From contig CAIKRR010000029.1 of assembly GCA_903829815.1 (NCBI GenBank), positions 158,931 through 222,930 of the forward strand: 64,000 nt of DNA, given 5' to 3'. The translations under genes and the position numbers were made by a program. The notes under the pieces were generated by a model that ran no database searches, was not told where the DNA came from, and saw nothing but the letters and a program-made list of their open reading frames with translations. Shown here in pieces: positions 1 to 8,746 of the stretch; within the stretch, counting starts at the first letter, position 1, and each line of letters starts with the position of its first letter. The stretch comes from an uncultured Pseudomonadota bacterium. GTDB taxonomy: Bacteria > Pseudomonadota > Gammaproteobacteria > Burkholderiales > SG8-39.

Positions 1-820
1 TGCCACCAGCGGACGACTGAAGATCACGGTCCACCCTAACGCATCGCTGCTGAAGCTCCCCGAGATCAAGCGAGGCGTGCAGACTGCACAGGTACCGGCA
101 GGCGAAATCCTGCTCTCGGCACATGCCAACGAAGATCCGCTGTACGGGCTCGATGCCGTCCCGTTCCTCGCCAGCAGCTACAAGGATGCAGCGCGACTGA
201 TGCGCGCGTCGCGCAAGGCCCTGGACGAGAAATTTGCCCGTCAGGGGATGCGTCTCCTCTTCCAGACGCCCTGGCCACCACAAGGCATCTTCTCCTCGAA
301 GCCGTTGTCGAGCGTTGCCGACCTCAAGGGCTTGAAGTGGCGTGCCTACAACCCCGCCACGGCACGCATCGCCGAACTTGTCTCGGCCCAACCCGTGACC
401 ATCCAGGCCGCCGAACTCTCGCAGGCGCTGGCAACTGGCGTGGTGCAGAGCTACATCTCATCGGCGGCCACCGGCTATGACACCAAGACCTACGAAAGCC
501 TGAAGTACTTCTACGACACCAAGGCCTGGTTGCCGCGCAACGCCGTGCTGGTCGGACAGCGTGCCTGGGCAGCCCTTGATCGGGCCACCCAGGAGGCGGT
601 ACTGCGCAGCGCGGCCGAGGCTGAAACACGCGGCTGGGCACTGAGCGAAGAGAAGGCACGCTGGTACATGGAACAACTGGCACTCAAGGGCATGAAAGTG
701 GAGGCCCCGAGCGCCCAACTCAACGCCGACATGAAAAAGGTCGGCGAGGTCATGACCGCCGAATGGCTCAAGACCGCGGGCGCAGAAGGGGAAGCCATCC
801 TCACTGCCTACCGGCGCTGA
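1..820 (+). CDS. TRAP transporter solute-binding protein, DctP family (3' part)
   Basis: This is the C-terminal part (about 272 residues) of a periplasmic receptor for a tripartite ATP-independent periplasmic transporter. The frame is open from the window edge (codons in phase from base 2) and stops with TGA at 818-820, so the start and signal peptide lie outside. DctP proteins usually have 330-345 residues, which fits a missing N-terminus of about 60-70. Visible family features are a strand reading LKGLKWRAYNP near the domain hinge, the following segment that carries the ligand-anchoring region, and a C-terminal helix-rich part with many Lys/Glu. The ligand, normally an organic acid, cannot be read from sequence. 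The QM permease genes would be expected upstream and are not in the window. nnr follows after 22 bases. Confidence 0.85.
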   Translation, partial: ATSGRLKITVHPNASLLKLPEIKRGVQTAQVPAGEILLSAHANEDPLYGLDAVPFLASSYKDAARLMRASRKALDEKFARQGMRLLFQTPWPPQGIFSSKPLSSVADLKGLKWRAYNPATARIAELVSAQPVTIQAAELSQALATGVVQSYISSAATGYDTKTYESLKYFYDTKAWLPRNAVLVGQRAWAALDRATQEAVLRSAAEAETRGWALSEEKARWYMEQLALKGMKVEAPSAQLNADMKKVGEVMTAEWLKTAGAEGEAILTAYRR

Positions 821-842
821 GCGCCCGACGGGGAGGCACCGC

Positions 843-2357
843 GTGACCTTTGCGCCTGTCTTCACGGTTGCTGGCGCACGAGCCATCGAGGCTCGTGCGG
901 CCGCGATCGAGGCGAATGCGTCCCCTGCAGCGGCCACACGGCATGGCGGGTCGCACGCAGAACTCTCTTTGATGTCACGTGCGGGCGCAGCGGCAGCACG
1001 CTGCGCAATCCGGCAGATGGACGCAACGCGGCCAGGGAGGGTCCTTGCCGTGGCGGGTCCAGGCAACAACGGAGGCGACGCCATCGCGGCAGCGAGCGTG
1101 CTGCGTGCGCAAGGACTGCCCACCGAGGTCCTTCTGGTGGGCGACGCAGCACGACTGCCAGCGGATGCCGCAAACGCTGCAAGGCACTGGCAGGCGGGGG
1201 GTGGCACCTTTCTCCAACGAGTGCCACACACTTGCCCGACACTCATTCTCGATGGCCTCTTTGGCATCGGCTTGAGCCGAGCAATCGATGGCGACATGGC
1301 CCGGCTGATCGAGGCCATCAACCAGCTCGCCGGCCCGGTCCTCGCGTTAGACGTCCCGAGCGGCATCCAGGGCGATTCGGGGGCGATCATGGGCTGCGCC
1401 ATCCGGGCAGCAGCAACCATCACCTTCATCGGCCTGAAGCCGGGCCTGCTCACACTCGACGGCCCCGATCATGCGGGCGTCATCGAAGTTGCATCCCTCG
1501 ATCTGTCACCGGACACCCTGGGCAGCGCAGAGGGCATTCTGATCGACCACACGGTGCTCGCGCAGATTCCCACGACACGACCGCGCAACTTCCACAAGGG
1601 TCATGCCGGCACGACAAGCGTGCTGGGCGGTGCCAGCGGCATGGTGGGAGCGGCTCTGCTGAGCGGCCTGGCCGCGCTGCGCCTGGGTGCGGGCAAGGTA
1701 CTGGTCGGGCTACTGGGCGACGACTGCCCGAGTGTCGACGCGACGACCCCTGAACTCATGCTGGTGCCCCCTGCCATCGCCCTCTTGCAGGCCGATGTCA
1801 TCGCAGCAGGGCCAGGGCTTGGCACTTCGCTGCGGGCACGCACCCTGCTTGCACAGGCGATTGCGCGGGCGGTACCGATCGTTCTCGATGCCGACGCCCT
1901 CACTGTCATCGCACGCGATCCCCGATTGCAGGCGGCGGTGAGCGCACGCACGCAAGCCACGCTCCTCACGCCCCACCCGGCCGAAGCAGCCCGCCTGCTG
2001 GGCACCGAAACAGCGCGTGTACAGCACGATCGGCTCGGTGCTGCGCAGCAACTGGCGTGTCGATTCAACGCCACCGTGATACTGAAGGGCAATGGCAGCA
2101 TCGTGGCTGCACCGCGCAAACCCTTTGCGATCATCGGCTCGGGCAACCCGGGCATGGCGGCTGCGGGTATGGGAGACTGCCTGACCGGAATCCTTGCCGC
2201 GCTGCTGGCCCAGGGTGCCGACCCGCTGGATGCCGCACGCGCCGGTGCCTGGTTGCACGGCGCGGCAGGCGATCGATGTGCCGCGCGGCTTGCCCCGATC
2301 GGCATCAGCGCCACCGAAGTCGCCAACGAAGCCCGCCACCTGCTCCTGTCACGCTGA
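843..2357 (+). CDS. nnr: Bifunctional NAD(P)H-hydrate repair enzyme (epimerase + ADP-dependent dehydratase)
   Basis: The 504-residue protein repairs damaged NAD(P)HX. The N-terminal YjeF_N domain (about 10-215) would epimerise R- to S-NAD(P)HX, and the C-terminal ribokinase-like domain (about 235-500) would dehydrate S-NAD(P)HX using ADP. Evidence: GPGNNGGDA at 72-80, GLFGIGLSRAIDG and DVPSGIQGDSG in the epimerase half; LDADAL, TPHPAEAARLLG and GSGNPGMAAAGMGDCLTG in the dehydratase half, all family signatures. The start is GTG at 843, preceded by a strong GGGGAGG ribosome site. Fusion of the two activities is normal in bacteria. The gene lies 22 bases behind the TRAP receptor and 17 bases before the ABC exporter, so the three may share a transcript. 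Confidence 0.95.
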   Translation: MTFAPVFTVAGARAIEARAAAIEANASPAAATRHGGSHAELSLMSRAGAAAARCAIRQMDATRPGRVLAVAGPGNNGGDAIAAASVLRAQGLPTEVLLVGDAARLPADAANAARHWQAGGGTFLQRVPHTCPTLILDGLFGIGLSRAIDGDMARLIEAINQLAGPVLALDVPSGIQGDSGAIMGCAIRAAATITFIGLKPGLLTLDGPDHAGVIEVASLDLSPDTLGSAEGILIDHTVLAQIPTTRPRNFHKGHAGTTSVLGGASGMVGAALLSGLAALRLGAGKVLVGLLGDDCPSVDATTPELMLVPPAIALLQADVIAAGPGLGTSLRARTLLAQAIARAVPIVLDADALTVIARDPRLQAAVSARTQATLLTPHPAEAARLLGTETARVQHDRLGAAQQLACRFNATVILKGNGSIVAAPRKPFAIIGSGNPGMAAAGMGDCLTGILAALLAQGADPLDAARAGAWLHGAAGDRCAARLAPIGISATEVANEARHLLLSR

Positions 2358-2374
2358 ACTCGAAGGAAACCGAC

Positions 2375-4096
2375 ATGTCCGATCCGATTGCCATCGGCTC
2401 AGAGCGCTTTCTCATGCGTGCATGGCGCCTTGCCTGTCCGTACTGGGCTTCGGAAGAACGTTCGCGCGCCTGGTTGCTGCTGCTCTCGAGCGTGGGTCTC
2501 ACGCTCTTCATGGTGTGGATCGACGTACTCTTCAATACTTGGCAGAAGGACTTCTACAACGCACTCGAGGAGAAGAACGAGACCGACTTCTGGGCCCTTC
2601 TCGGCTGGTTCTGCCTGCTCGCTGCCATCATGATCACGGCGGCGGTCTACCAGCAATATCTGCAACGAATGCTCGAGATGCGCTGGCGTGCCTGGCTGAC
2701 CAGTCGCTACACCAGCACATGGCTGAGCGGCAACACGTTCTACCGGCTCGAACTCGATCGGAGTACCGACAACCCCGACCAGCGTATCGCCGAAGATATC
2801 CGCACCTTCACCAGCGGCCTTCTCAACCTGTCGCTCGGCCTCCTCAATGCGGTGGTCACGCTGGTGTCGTTCATCGGCATCCTGTGGATCGCTTCGGGCC
2901 CATTGTCCGCAGCGATCGGTGGGGTGACGATCACGATTCCGGGCTACATGGTCTGGGCAGCATTGCTCTACGCGGCGGCAGGCAGTGCCATCACCTGGAT
3001 GCTGGGACGCCCGCTGGTACGCCTGTCCAACGAACAACAGGCGCGCGAGGCCGACTTCCGGTTCGGACTGATGCGCTTGCGCGAGAATGCTGAAGGCATT
3101 GCGCTCTATCGGGGCAGCGAGGTCGAGCGCGTCGCAAGCCAGCAACGATTTGGCCAGGTGCTGCACAACTGGTGGAGCCTGATCCGGACCACCAAGCGAC
3201 TGCGCTTCTTCACCATCAGCTATGCCCAGGTGGCCATCGTCTTTCCCTTCTGGGTCGCAGCCGGACGATTCTTTGCGGGCCAGATGACACTGGGGCAACT
3301 CATGCAGATCAGTTCGGCCTTCGACAAGGTCCGCGAATCGCTCTCCTGGTTCGTCACCACCTACGCCGAACTGGCCGACTGGAAGGCCAGTGTCGACCGC
3401 CTGCTGAGTTTCCATGATGCGGTACAAGCCCGCACAGCCCACGGCGAGGCCGGACTTGCGATCGGCACGACCGATGGCGACGCAGCGATCTCGGGCTGCG
3501 CGGTCACGATACGCATGCCCGACGGACGGGTCGTGATGGCGTCCACCGATTTCACGATTGCGCGAGGCGATCGAGTGCTGCTCACCGGCGCCTCTGGCAG
3601 CGGCAAGAGCACCTTCTTTCGCGCACTCTCGGGTATCTGGCCGTTTGCCAGCGGCACACTCCGGGTGCCAAGCGACGCACGACTGCTCTTCCTGCCCCAG
3701 AAGCCCTACATGCCGATCGGGTCCTTGCGCGCCGCCGTGGCCTACCCAGAACCCCCGGATCGCTTCGATGACAGCGCCATCGTCACGGCACTGGGGCTGG
3801 TTCAACTGACGCCATTGGCAGGCGCACTTGGGGCCGAACGCAACTGGGCGCTCGAACTGAGCCCGGGCGAACAGCAGCGTCTTGCAATCGCGCGAGCCCT
3901 GCTCTGCCGACCCGACTGGCTGTTCCTCGACGAGGCCACGGCTTCACTGGACGAAGCCATCGAGCGCCAGATGTACGAACTGCTCGAAGCAAAATTGCCT
4001 GACACCACCTTGGTGAGCATCGCGCATCGTCCGCAGGTAGCGAGGTTCCATCAGCGACACTGGCATCTGGAATCGGCGACGCTGCAGATCGATTGA
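2375..4096 (+). CDS. SbmA/BacA-like ABC transporter, permease fused to ATPase
   Basis: A 573-residue half-transporter. The first ~330 residues are a membrane domain of the SbmA/BacA type (segment WIDVLFNTWQKDFYNALE early on is diagnostic), followed by a nucleotide-binding domain. Visible ATPase motifs are Walker A GASGSGKST at 405-413 (Lys411), signature LSPGEQQ at 495-501 and Walker B LFLDE ending at Asp519-Glu520, so it should hydrolyse ATP. Family members (E. coli YddA type; vitamin B12/bleomycin/peptide transporters annotated in many proteobacteria) move peptides or cobalamin-like solutes; the substrate here is unknown. ATG at 2375 has AAGGAA upstream. An open frame continues upstream but overlaps nnr and is not used. 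Confidence 0.9.
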   Translation: MSDPIAIGSERFLMRAWRLACPYWASEERSRAWLLLLSSVGLTLFMVWIDVLFNTWQKDFYNALEEKNETDFWALLGWFCLLAAIMITAAVYQQYLQRMLEMRWRAWLTSRYTSTWLSGNTFYRLELDRSTDNPDQRIAEDIRTFTSGLLNLSLGLLNAVVTLVSFIGILWIASGPLSAAIGGVTITIPGYMVWAALLYAAAGSAITWMLGRPLVRLSNEQQAREADFRFGLMRLRENAEGIALYRGSEVERVASQQRFGQVLHNWWSLIRTTKRLRFFTISYAQVAIVFPFWVAAGRFFAGQMTLGQLMQISSAFDKVRESLSWFVTTYAELADWKASVDRLLSFHDAVQARTAHGEAGLAIGTTDGDAAISGCAVTIRMPDGRVVMASTDFTIARGDRVLLTGASGSGKSTFFRALSGIWPFASGTLRVPSDARLLFLPQKPYMPIGSLRAAVAYPEPPDRFDDSAIVTALGLVQLTPLAGALGAERNWALELSPGEQQRLAIARALLCRPDWLFLDEATASLDEAIERQMYELLEAKLPDTTLVSIAHRPQVARFHQRHWHLESATLQID

Positions 4097-4153
4097 ACGA
4101 AAGCCGGCAGCGACTTGCCCACGACCGACCTGATGCCGGCGGCGCCCGGTTGC

Positions 4154-5650
4154 CTAAGCGGTCGGCAGAGCCGCCACCGACACCGTGGCTGGATAGGGGT
4201 GGAGCATCGATAGCGGGACACTTCGTCCCGGTGACTGCACGATGCGCACATGCTCGCGACGCAGCCCGCGCGCATGCAGAAGGCCGCAGGCGTGAGCAAT
4301 CATGTCGACCTCGCGGTTCATGCCCTCGGCGTAGTGGGCGGCACGCTCGGCCTTGTCCTCCACCACCAGGCCGCGCTGCAGGCGCGGGTTGTGCGTCGTC
4401 ACCCCCACCGGGCAAGTGTTCTGGTGGCATCGCATCGCTTGAATGCATCCGAGCGAAAACATGAAGCCTCGCGCGGTGTTGACGAAGTCGGCACCGGCTG
4501 CAAGCGCCCATGCAACCTTGGCCGATGTGACGAGCTTTCCCGAAGCCACCACCCGAACCCGGGCACGCAAGCCAGCCCGAATGAGCGCATCGACCACGAT
4601 CGGGAGTGCTTCTGCAATCGGCAGCGCGACATGGTCGGCCAGTGCCTGAGGCGCTGCGCCCGAGCCTCCTTCCCCCCCGTCGATCACCAGAAAATCGGGC
4701 GCGGCCGCAAGACCTCGGCGCTGGACTGCAGCGCACAGTTCATCGACAAACTGCGTACCGCCAACCGCCGTCTTCACGCCGACAGGCTTGCCGGTGACCT
4801 CGCGCACATGCATCACGCGATCAAGCAACTGCTCGACATTGGCGATGTCGTGGTGGCGATTGGGACTGATCGAATCTTCGCCCGCCGGGATGCCGCGGAT
4901 GAGCGCAATTTCGGCGGTGACCTTGGCAGCCGGGAGTACCCCGCCCTTGCCGGGTTTGGCGCCTTGCGACAACTTGATCTCGAACGCCCGCACCTGGGCG
5001 TGGGCCGCCAGTTCGCGCAGACGGCTCTCCGAAAGGGCACCATCGGCATCACGTACGCCATAGTGGGCAGTGCCTATCTGCATGATCAGGTCGCAGCCAC
5101 CCTCGAGATGATAGGGAGACAACCCACCCTCACCGGTGTCGAGCCAGCATCCGGCCTGAGCCGCGCCGCGCGAAAGGGCACGCACCGCCGGGGCCGAAAT
5201 GGCACCAAAGCTCATGCCGCTCACATTGATGACCGACCGAGCAACAAAGGGTTGACGGCAATAGCCCTCGCCGATGACAAGTGCCGGCGTCGCGGCACGA
5301 TCTTCTTCCAGCACTGGATAGGGTGCATTCACGAAGATCAAGGCACCGGGCTGGTCCAGATCATAGGTCGAACCAAACCCGATCACCCCCCCCTCACGCT
5401 TGGCCAGGCGGTACACCCAGCTGCGAGTGGCGCGATTGAACGGCAGTTCTTCCCGATCATTCAGAAAGAGGTACTGGCGCAGGTACTCGCCGAGGGCCTC
5501 GAAGGCGTACCGCAGATGCCCGACAAGAGGGAAGTTGCGCAGCACCGCGTGACGCTTCTGCGTGATATCGCGCACGAAAAGCACGACCCCACCCAGAGCA
5601 AGCCCGAAGACGGCCAGCACCACCAGTCCATGCAGCAAAGCGTCAAGCAT
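4154..5650 (-). CDS. Membrane-anchored FMN-binding glutamate synthase domain protein
   Basis: 498 residues: one N-terminal transmembrane helix (about 4-26), then a domain like the FMN/synthase part of the large glutamate synthase subunit (about 130-460). Evidence: GMSFGAISAPAVRAL, GEGGLSPYHL, KLSQGAKPGKGG, SPNRHHDI, a flavin-site DGGEGGSGAAP, and the 3Fe-4S motif C402-x5-C408-x4-C413. The glutaminase domain, the C-terminal GXGXG domain and the NADPH subunit are absent, so this is not an ordinary GOGAT. Archaeal-type and many proteobacterial stand-alone versions exist, but their reaction is not settled. The start lies 20 bases after the slyD-like stop, so the two are probably cotranscribed. 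Confidence 0.85.
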   Translation of the reverse strand: MLDALLHGLVVLAVFGLALGGVVLFVRDITQKRHAVLRNFPLVGHLRYAFEALGEYLRQYLFLNDREELPFNRATRSWVYRLAKREGGVIGFGSTYDLDQPGALIFVNAPYPVLEEDRAATPALVIGEGYCRQPFVARSVINVSGMSFGAISAPAVRALSRGAAQAGCWLDTGEGGLSPYHLEGGCDLIMQIGTAHYGVRDADGALSESRLRELAAHAQVRAFEIKLSQGAKPGKGGVLPAAKVTAEIALIRGIPAGEDSISPNRHHDIANVEQLLDRVMHVREVTGKPVGVKTAVGGTQFVDELCAAVQRRGLAAAPDFLVIDGGEGGSGAAPQALADHVALPIAEALPIVVDALIRAGLRARVRVVASGKLVTSAKVAWALAAGADFVNTARGFMFSLGCIQAMRCHQNTCPVGVTTHNPRLQRGLVVEDKAERAAHYAEGMNREVDMIAHACGLLHARGLRREHVRIVQSPGRSVPLSMLHPYPATVSVAALPTA

Positions 5651-5670
5651 GACGCGTCAGAACGAGGCGC

Positions 5671-6201
5671 TCAGTGCAGTACCCGTACCGGGACATCGTC
5701 GGGATCGTCCGGTTGGCCACGTTCTATCTCCTCTTCGGTTGCCGGACGCACGCCGACCACCTTGCAACGAAACCGGATCGCGATGCCCGACAACGGATGA
5801 TTGCCGTCCAGTACGACCTGCCCGTCGGCAATTTCGGTCACCGTGTAGATGCTGTCATCGTCGTCATCTTCGCCAGGGACACCTTCGAATTGCATGCCCA
5901 CCTCGAGCGTATCGGGAAATGCCTCGCGCGGTGCCAGGCGCACGAGCTCATCATCGTAGTCGCCGAAGGCATCCTCGGGTTCGAGTTCGACCTCGAGTGC
6001 ATCGCCGGGCACCTTGCCCTCGAGCGCCGCCTCTACGGCCGGGAATATCTCGTCGTACCCGCCATGCAGGTAGGAAAGAGGCTCAGCCGATGCTTCCAGC
6101 TGATTGCCGAAGAGATCCCAGATCTCGACTTCGAGCGAAACGACGTAATCTTTGGCTATGTTCACGATTGTCCTGCGCCGTGCGGGTGAGTTCGCGCTCA
6201 T
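5671..6201 (-). CDS. slyD: SlyD-like FKBP-type peptidyl-prolyl isomerase
   Basis: A 176-residue protein of the SlyD class, cytosolic prolyl isomerases/chaperones with an insert-in-flap domain. Family features are IAKDYVVSLEVEI near the N-terminus, the LSYLHGGYDEIFPAVEAAL block, GDALEVELEPEDAFGDYD leading into the insert, and DGNHPLSGIAIRFR at the end of the FKBP fold. The His/Cys-rich metal-binding tail of E. coli SlyD is missing; the protein ends with a short acidic tail. Two starts are possible: ATG at 6201, with a weak ribosome site, or GTG at 6165 (164 residues), which has GCAGGA 7 bases upstream and matches where most homologues begin. I favour 6165 but list the longer frame. Confidence 0.85.
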   Translation of the reverse strand: MSANSPARRRTIVNIAKDYVVSLEVEIWDLFGNQLEASAEPLSYLHGGYDEIFPAVEAALEGKVPGDALEVELEPEDAFGDYDDELVRLAPREAFPDTLEVGMQFEGVPGEDDDDDSIYTVTEIADGQVVLDGNHPLSGIAIRFRCKVVGVRPATEEEIERGQPDDPDDVPVRVLH

Positions 6202-6246
6202 GGTAAACCACTTTCATTTAAGCTTCGCGCGCCTCACTCACCCGGA

Positions 6247-7470
6247 TTGGACCTGATGACAGCCACCTCGCACCCACCCAGCCGACGCCGCGCCAGTGGG
6301 GTACCGGACACGCCGCCGACACGCGCGAAGGCCCAGCCCAGTGTGGGCAGCGTGCTCCGCTGGGGCAGTCAGGGCGGGCCTGCGCTCTTCATGGAACGCT
6401 GCTGGCATCGACGTTCAGCGCTGCTGCGCGGCGCACTCGAGGAGGCTGCATCGGTCATCGATGAGCCGACGCTGCTGCGCCTGGCCGGGCGAGACGACGT
6501 CGAATCGCGACTGGTGATACGCGAGGGCCGCCAGTACACGCTGGAGCATGGCCCCTTTACCCGTGCGCGCTTCCGCCAGTTGCCGCCACGCGACTGGACA
6601 CTGCTGGTTCAAGGACTCGATCACCATGTGCCCGCGGCCAGCCGGCTGCTCGATCACTTCCGCTTCGTCCCCCAGGCGAGGCTCGACGACGTGATGGTGA
6701 GTCTGGCCGCGCCCGGCGGTGGTGTCGGGCCCCATGTCGATTCCTACGACGTATTCCTGCTGCAAGGTCCGGGACGCCGTCATTGGCGCCACGGCCGGCA
6801 GCGCGACCTGTCGCTCGACCCCGATCAACCGCTCAAGATCCTGCGCCACTTCAAGCCTTCGAACGATGACATTCTCGAGCCGGGCGACATGCTTTACCTG
6901 CCGCCACACGTCGCGCATGACGGGGTGGCCATCGACCGCTGCATGACTTTCTCGATCGGGTTTCGAGCCCCTGAGGCAGGCGACGTCGCTCGCGGCTTTC
7001 TCGAATATCTGGCTGACCAGACCGACCTCGCCGGACGCTTCGCAGACCCGGGGCGCGCAGCGACATCACACGCCGGGCGTCTCCCCCCCGACCTGATCGA
7101 CTGGATTGGCTCGACGATCGGACGCATCCGCTGGCGCCGAAGCGACATCACGCGCTACGCGGCGGAATACCTCAGCACGCCAAAGCCACAGGTCCTTTTC
7201 GAGCGTCCGCACGCCCCCCTCGAGCGCAAACCTTTCCTTGCCCAGGTGAAACGCGCGGGCATCCGACTCGATCCGCGTTCGATCCTCCTCTATAAAGGGC
7301 AGACGATCTACCTGAATGGGACAGTCGTCGACCCGGTCGACAAGGCGCATGTGCAGTGGTTGCACCGGTTTGCCGACCACCGCCGTGCCCAAGCCCCCCC
7401 GGGGCAGGCTCTGGATGAATGGATGCACGTGGGCTACGAGTGTGGCGAATTGTTACCCGGAGAGGCCTGA
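6247..7470 (+). CDS. roxA: Ribosomal oxygenase, JmjC cupin type (50S L16 arginine hydroxylase family)
   Basis: The 407-residue cupin belongs to the YcfD/RoxA family of 2-oxoglutarate/Fe(II) oxygenases, which hydroxylate an arginine of ribosomal protein L16. The iron triad is visible: His163-x-Asp165 in GPHVDSYDVFLLQ and distal His224 in HVAHDGVA (numbered from the upstream TTG). WGSQGGPALFMERCWHRR near the N-terminus and LYLPPHVAHDG are family blocks, and the C-terminal half holds the dimerisation/winged-helix region. TTG at 6247 and ATG at 6256 are both possible starts; ATG at 6256 (404 residues) is the likelier. It is divergent from slyD with about 50 bases between. Confidence 0.88.
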   Translation: MDLMTATSHPPSRRRASGVPDTPPTRAKAQPSVGSVLRWGSQGGPALFMERCWHRRSALLRGALEEAASVIDEPTLLRLAGRDDVESRLVIREGRQYTLEHGPFTRARFRQLPPRDWTLLVQGLDHHVPAASRLLDHFRFVPQARLDDVMVSLAAPGGGVGPHVDSYDVFLLQGPGRRHWRHGRQRDLSLDPDQPLKILRHFKPSNDDILEPGDMLYLPPHVAHDGVAIDRCMTFSIGFRAPEAGDVARGFLEYLADQTDLAGRFADPGRAATSHAGRLPPDLIDWIGSTIGRIRWRRSDITRYAAEYLSTPKPQVLFERPHAPLERKPFLAQVKRAGIRLDPRSILLYKGQTIYLNGTVVDPVDKAHVQWLHRFADHRRAQAPPGQALDEWMHVGYECGELLPGEA

Positions 7471-7596
7471 TCGCTGCTGCGCAGCAAATCCAAGGTCGCG
7501 CTGATACAATACGACGCTGACCTTCGGGTATGCGTGACTTCTGGCAACTACTCGATCGGCTCTGTCATTCAAATTGAAATCACAGGAGATGCCTTC

Positions 7597-7815
7597 ATGA
7601 AACTCGCCCTCACCGCTGCCGCTGTCATCGTCGCTCTTGGTCTTGCTGCTTGCAGCAAGGAAGAACCGAAGCCCGCCCCTGCCCCTGCCCCGGTTGCAGC
7701 ACCGGTCGAAGCACCAAAAGCTGAAGCGCCTGCCCCTGCCGCAGATGCCGCTGCGCCCGCCGCCGAAGCCCCCAAGGCTGATGCCGCTGCTCCGGCCGCT
7801 GACGCCAAGAAGTAA
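7597..7815 (+). CDS. Small Ala/Pro-rich lipoprotein
   Basis: A 72-residue predicted lipoprotein. It has a lysine-started signal peptide MKLALTAAAVIVALGLAAC with the lipobox LAAC, so Cys19 would be lipidated, then Ser-Lys-Glu-Glu and about 50 residues of almost only Ala, Pro, Glu, Lys and Asp. It has no enzymatic domain; an Ala/Pro-rich tail of this sort is usually an extended spacer in the periplasm. The ATG at 7597 has CAGGAG upstream. A TACAAT box at 7505-7510 could be a -10 element, but no convincing -35 is seen. The gene is followed 8 bases later by a long inverted repeat. Function unknown; similar tiny lipoproteins occur in other Burkholderiales. Confidence 0.75.
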   Translation: MKLALTAAAVIVALGLAACSKEEPKPAPAPAPVAAPVEAPKAEAPAPAADAAAPAAEAPKADAAAPAADAKK

Positions 7816-7823
7816 TCGTCCCA

Positions 7824-7881
7824 CAGCCTGCTCGCAACCTGAATCCCGCGACACTACGGGCCGCAGGTTGCGAGCAGGCTG
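7824..7881. terminator. Long perfect inverted repeat, probable bidirectional terminator/RNA hairpin
   Basis: Two perfect 17-base arms, 7824-7840 and 7865-7881 (CAGCCTGCTCGCAACCT and its complement), enclose a 24-base loop that itself contains a CCCG/CGGG mini-stem. It starts 8 bases after the lipoprotein stop and lies between convergent genes. No T-run follows on either strand, so it is not a textbook intrinsic terminator and could instead stabilise the lipoprotein mRNA. Confidence 0.6.
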
Positions 7882-7947
7882 CAGTGATCCCGGTTTCGGT
7901 CTCGAACCGCTCGAGCGCACCGATACGAGCACCGACAAGATCACCTC

Positions 7948-8715
7948 CTAGCGCACCTCGCGCCAGTCCAGACCTGTTTTCTGATCAGCGACGCCGACCC
8001 AGGCCGGATCGCAGCCCATGACCCCGGCAAGTGCTGCCTGAGCGAGTTCAGGGCGATTGTTCGACGCGCTCAAATGCGCCGCCACCAGATGCTGCAGCCG
8101 TGATCGATCGATCGCACCCAAGAAATCGGCAGCCTGCGCATTGCTCAGATGTCCCAATGCGCCGCCTACGCGCTGCTTGAGCCACGACGGATACGGGCCA
8201 TGCGCCAGCATCGCAGCGTCATGGTTGCACTCGAGCACGAGCGCCGAGAGCCCGCTGAACGCGGACTGCACATGCGCAGTCGGTGCACCGATATCTGTCA
8301 GCACGCCAAGACGAGCTGCGCCATCAGAAAGCACGTACTGCACCGGCTCGCGCGCATCATGCGGCACCGGAACAGGTTGCACCTGGAGCGACCCGACCGC
8401 AAAACCGGCATGACTGTCAATGACAGTCACCGGCAATGCCAGGTCGTGCAACCCGGCAGCACGCGCCGTACCCCAGGTCACGAAGACGCGAGTGCCGTGC
8501 CGGCGTGAGAACGCCGCCACGCCACGCACGTGATCATCGTGCTCGTGGGTAACGAGAATCGCATCGATGTCGGCCGGCGACAAGCCGAGCCCCGCCAAGC
8601 GCGCCTCAGCCAGCCGCGGCCCCAGACCACAGTCGATCAGGATGCGACTCGAACCGCACTCCACCAGCAGCGCATTGCCGGCACTGCCACTGGCCAGAGA
8701 GGCAAACCTGAGCAC
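7948..8715 (-). CDS. MBL-fold metallo-hydrolase (YycJ/WalJ-like)
   Basis: 255 residues with the metallo-beta-lactamase fold. The metal motif HEHDDH is present (His57, His59, Asp61, His62), followed by further ligands in ECNHDA and a C-terminal AAHLS block. The overall order, starting FASLASGSAGNALLVE, is that of the YycJ group, proposed double-strand exonucleases/phosphodiesterases. It is the third gene of a dapA-bamC-MBL run, 31 bases behind bamC, an arrangement frequent in betaproteobacteria. The biochemical substrate is not established. Confidence 0.88.
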   Translation of the reverse strand: MLRFASLASGSAGNALLVECGSSRILIDCGLGPRLAEARLAGLGLSPADIDAILVTHEHDDHVRGVAAFSRRHGTRVFVTWGTARAAGLHDLALPVTVIDSHAGFAVGSLQVQPVPVPHDAREPVQYVLSDGAARLGVLTDIGAPTAHVQSAFSGLSALVLECNHDAAMLAHGPYPSWLKQRVGGALGHLSNAQAADFLGAIDRSRLQHLVAAHLSASNNRPELAQAALAGVMGCDPAWVGVADQKTGLDWREVR

Positions 8716-8746
8716 GAAGCGATACCGGCCTGCCGTTCCCTGAGGC

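Noticed and set aside
4097..4153. Hairpin GCCGGCA/TGCCGGC (4103-4109 and 4134-4140) between converging genes as terminator
   Set aside because: Only seven pairs round a 24-base loop and no T-run; not better than chance in this GC-rich DNA.
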